This document shows, piece after piece, positions 63,433 to 64,000 of a stretch of DNA of 64,000 nucleotides (positions are counted from its first letter, which is position 1; the number at the start of each line of letters is the position of its first letter). The notes under the pieces are model-generated. The model was not told where the DNA came from. It worked only from the letters and a program-made list of their open reading frames with translations, and made no database searches. This stretch comes from Anaerobiospirillum thomasii (GTDB lineage Bacteria > Pseudomonadota > Gammaproteobacteria > Enterobacterales > Succinivibrionaceae), in assembly GCF_900445255.1 (NCBI RefSeq), contig NZ_UAPU01000005.1:507001-571000 (forward strand), in the 5' to 3' direction. The position numbers and the translations under genes were made by a program.

Positions 63433-64000
63433 TTAATACTGAATCTTGTATTTATTCTTAGAGCCTATCTTGATACATTTGGCATTGTCACGGGCATTGT
63501 ACATAGTATTTAGAATATCAAACTGCACATTAAGCTCCTGCTCATTTGATACAGTCTTGACCCAGCACTTGTGCACACCATTGTAGCTATATCCCAGCTC
63601 TTTGAGTTTATCTTTGATATCAAAGGAATTGTAGGCAAGGATCTTATACTGTGAGCTTAGCGCATTATTTAAAATCATATCAAGAGCATCAGGCTCTATA
63701 AACAAAAGCCAGGCTACAGCCAGACAGTCGATAAAGGCGCGGTGGGCATCGTAGAAGAAACCTGCACTCTGGCACAGATAGGAGAGCTTGACGCCGTCAT
63801 ACCCTAATATATCCCATTTAACATCATGTATAGAGCAGGCCCAGGACAGATCGCCAAGAGCTGGAAAACGTCTGTCAAACAAAGGTCGGTCAAATCTGGC
63901 ATTATGGGCAATAATCAACGGTCTTCCTGCCACCATCTGTCCTACTCTGTCATCATCAATGACATGATCGCGCACCATCTCATCTGTAATATGAGTAAGA
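63433..64000 (-). CDS. DnaQ-type 3'-5' exonuclease (start outside window)
   Basis: The frame runs out of the window (LTHITDEMV at the edge), so the N-terminus with the first DxE motif is missing. Visible DEDDh features are the HITDEMV loop, the AHNARFDRPLFDRRFP segment (Exo II Asp) and HRAFIDCLAVAWLL (Exo III His and Asp). The family includes the polymerase III epsilon subunit and related exonucleases. The last ~80 residues (YNSFDIKDKLKELGYSYNGV ... WVKTV) are an extra domain of a kind found behind some DnaQ-like proteins. The C-terminus lies 12 bases after the terminator. Confidence 0.8.
   Translation of the reverse strand, partial: LTHITDEMVRDHVIDDDRVGQMVAGRPLIIAHNARFDRPLFDRRFPALGDLSWACSIHDVKWDILGYDGVKLSYLCQSAGFFYDAHRAFIDCLAVAWLLFIEPDALDMILNNALSSQYKILAYNSFDIKDKLKELGYSYNGVHKCWVKTVSNEQELNVQFDILNTMYNARDNAKCIKIGSKNKYKIQY

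Noticed and set aside
1-64000. tRNA, rRNA genes and classic riboswitches
   Set aside because: No tRNA-like cloverleaf, rRNA segment or known riboswitch core was recognised on reading both strands; a covariance-model scan would be decisive.

Overview
The window looks like a chromosomal segment of a low-GC gammaproteobacterium. The core genes (dapE, trxB, an usg-fimV pair, two chemoreceptors, a DnaQ-type exonuclease) have gammaproteobacterial character and order. The mix of immunity genes and IS4/ISL3/IS66-type elements would suit a gut or rumen Succinivibrionaceae-like organism, but that placement is inference from gene content. No rRNA, tRNA or CRISPR array was seen.

Layout. 1-6 kb: end of an unrecognised gene, dapE, and a large solo SNF2-type helicase. 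6-15.7 kb: a plus-strand array of predicted polymorphic-toxin immunity genes (Imm17 relic, ankyrin, DUF4241, NADAR, DUF6572-like and unrecognised ones), several broken by single-base frameshifts. 15.8-23.5 kb: three different IS4-superfamily elements around a minus-strand DUF4417 / EndoU toxin / small-gene block. One IS sits inside the toxin gene with a 6-bp target duplication, and removing it restores the toxin frame exactly. 24-31 kb: a second immunity array, including an Imm33/DUF2185 fusion, a 1120-residue TPR-SUKH-DUF4261 protein, DUF4253 and a frameshifted cbrC. 31-36 kb: an orphan jetD (Wadjet defence) cut off from its partners by two tandem, nearly identical ISL3 elements. Then trxB.

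37.5-45.6 kb: the most interesting part. Two IS66-type end-bearing elements in opposite orientation enclose a MoxR AAA+ ATPase, a VWA/DUF2201-like protein with a degenerate metal motif, and a leucine-rich/ankyrin-like repeat protein with truncated paralogues on both sides. The outermost ends are flanked by the same 8-bp sequence (ATCCTTTG), so the whole 8.1 kb appears to have inserted as one composite transposon.

45.7-64 kb: mostly housekeeping or cell-envelope genes on the minus strand (secreted protein, VanY-type peptidase, fimV, usg, another secreted protein, a methyl-accepting chemoreceptor), a UmuD-like protein without its catalytic residues, a three-gene Mu/Tn7-like transposon (AAA ATPase, DDE integrase, zinc-ribbon protein) with recognisable inverted ends, an Aer-like PAS chemoreceptor on the plus strand, and a partial exonuclease.

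How the genes fit together. The accessory half reads as a conflict island: immunity genes kept without most of their toxins, remnants of defence systems (EndoU toxin, Wadjet), and a mobile MoxR-VWA-repeat module. Insertion elements have both assembled and broken it. Frameshifts are concentrated in the accessory genes, while the core genes are intact.
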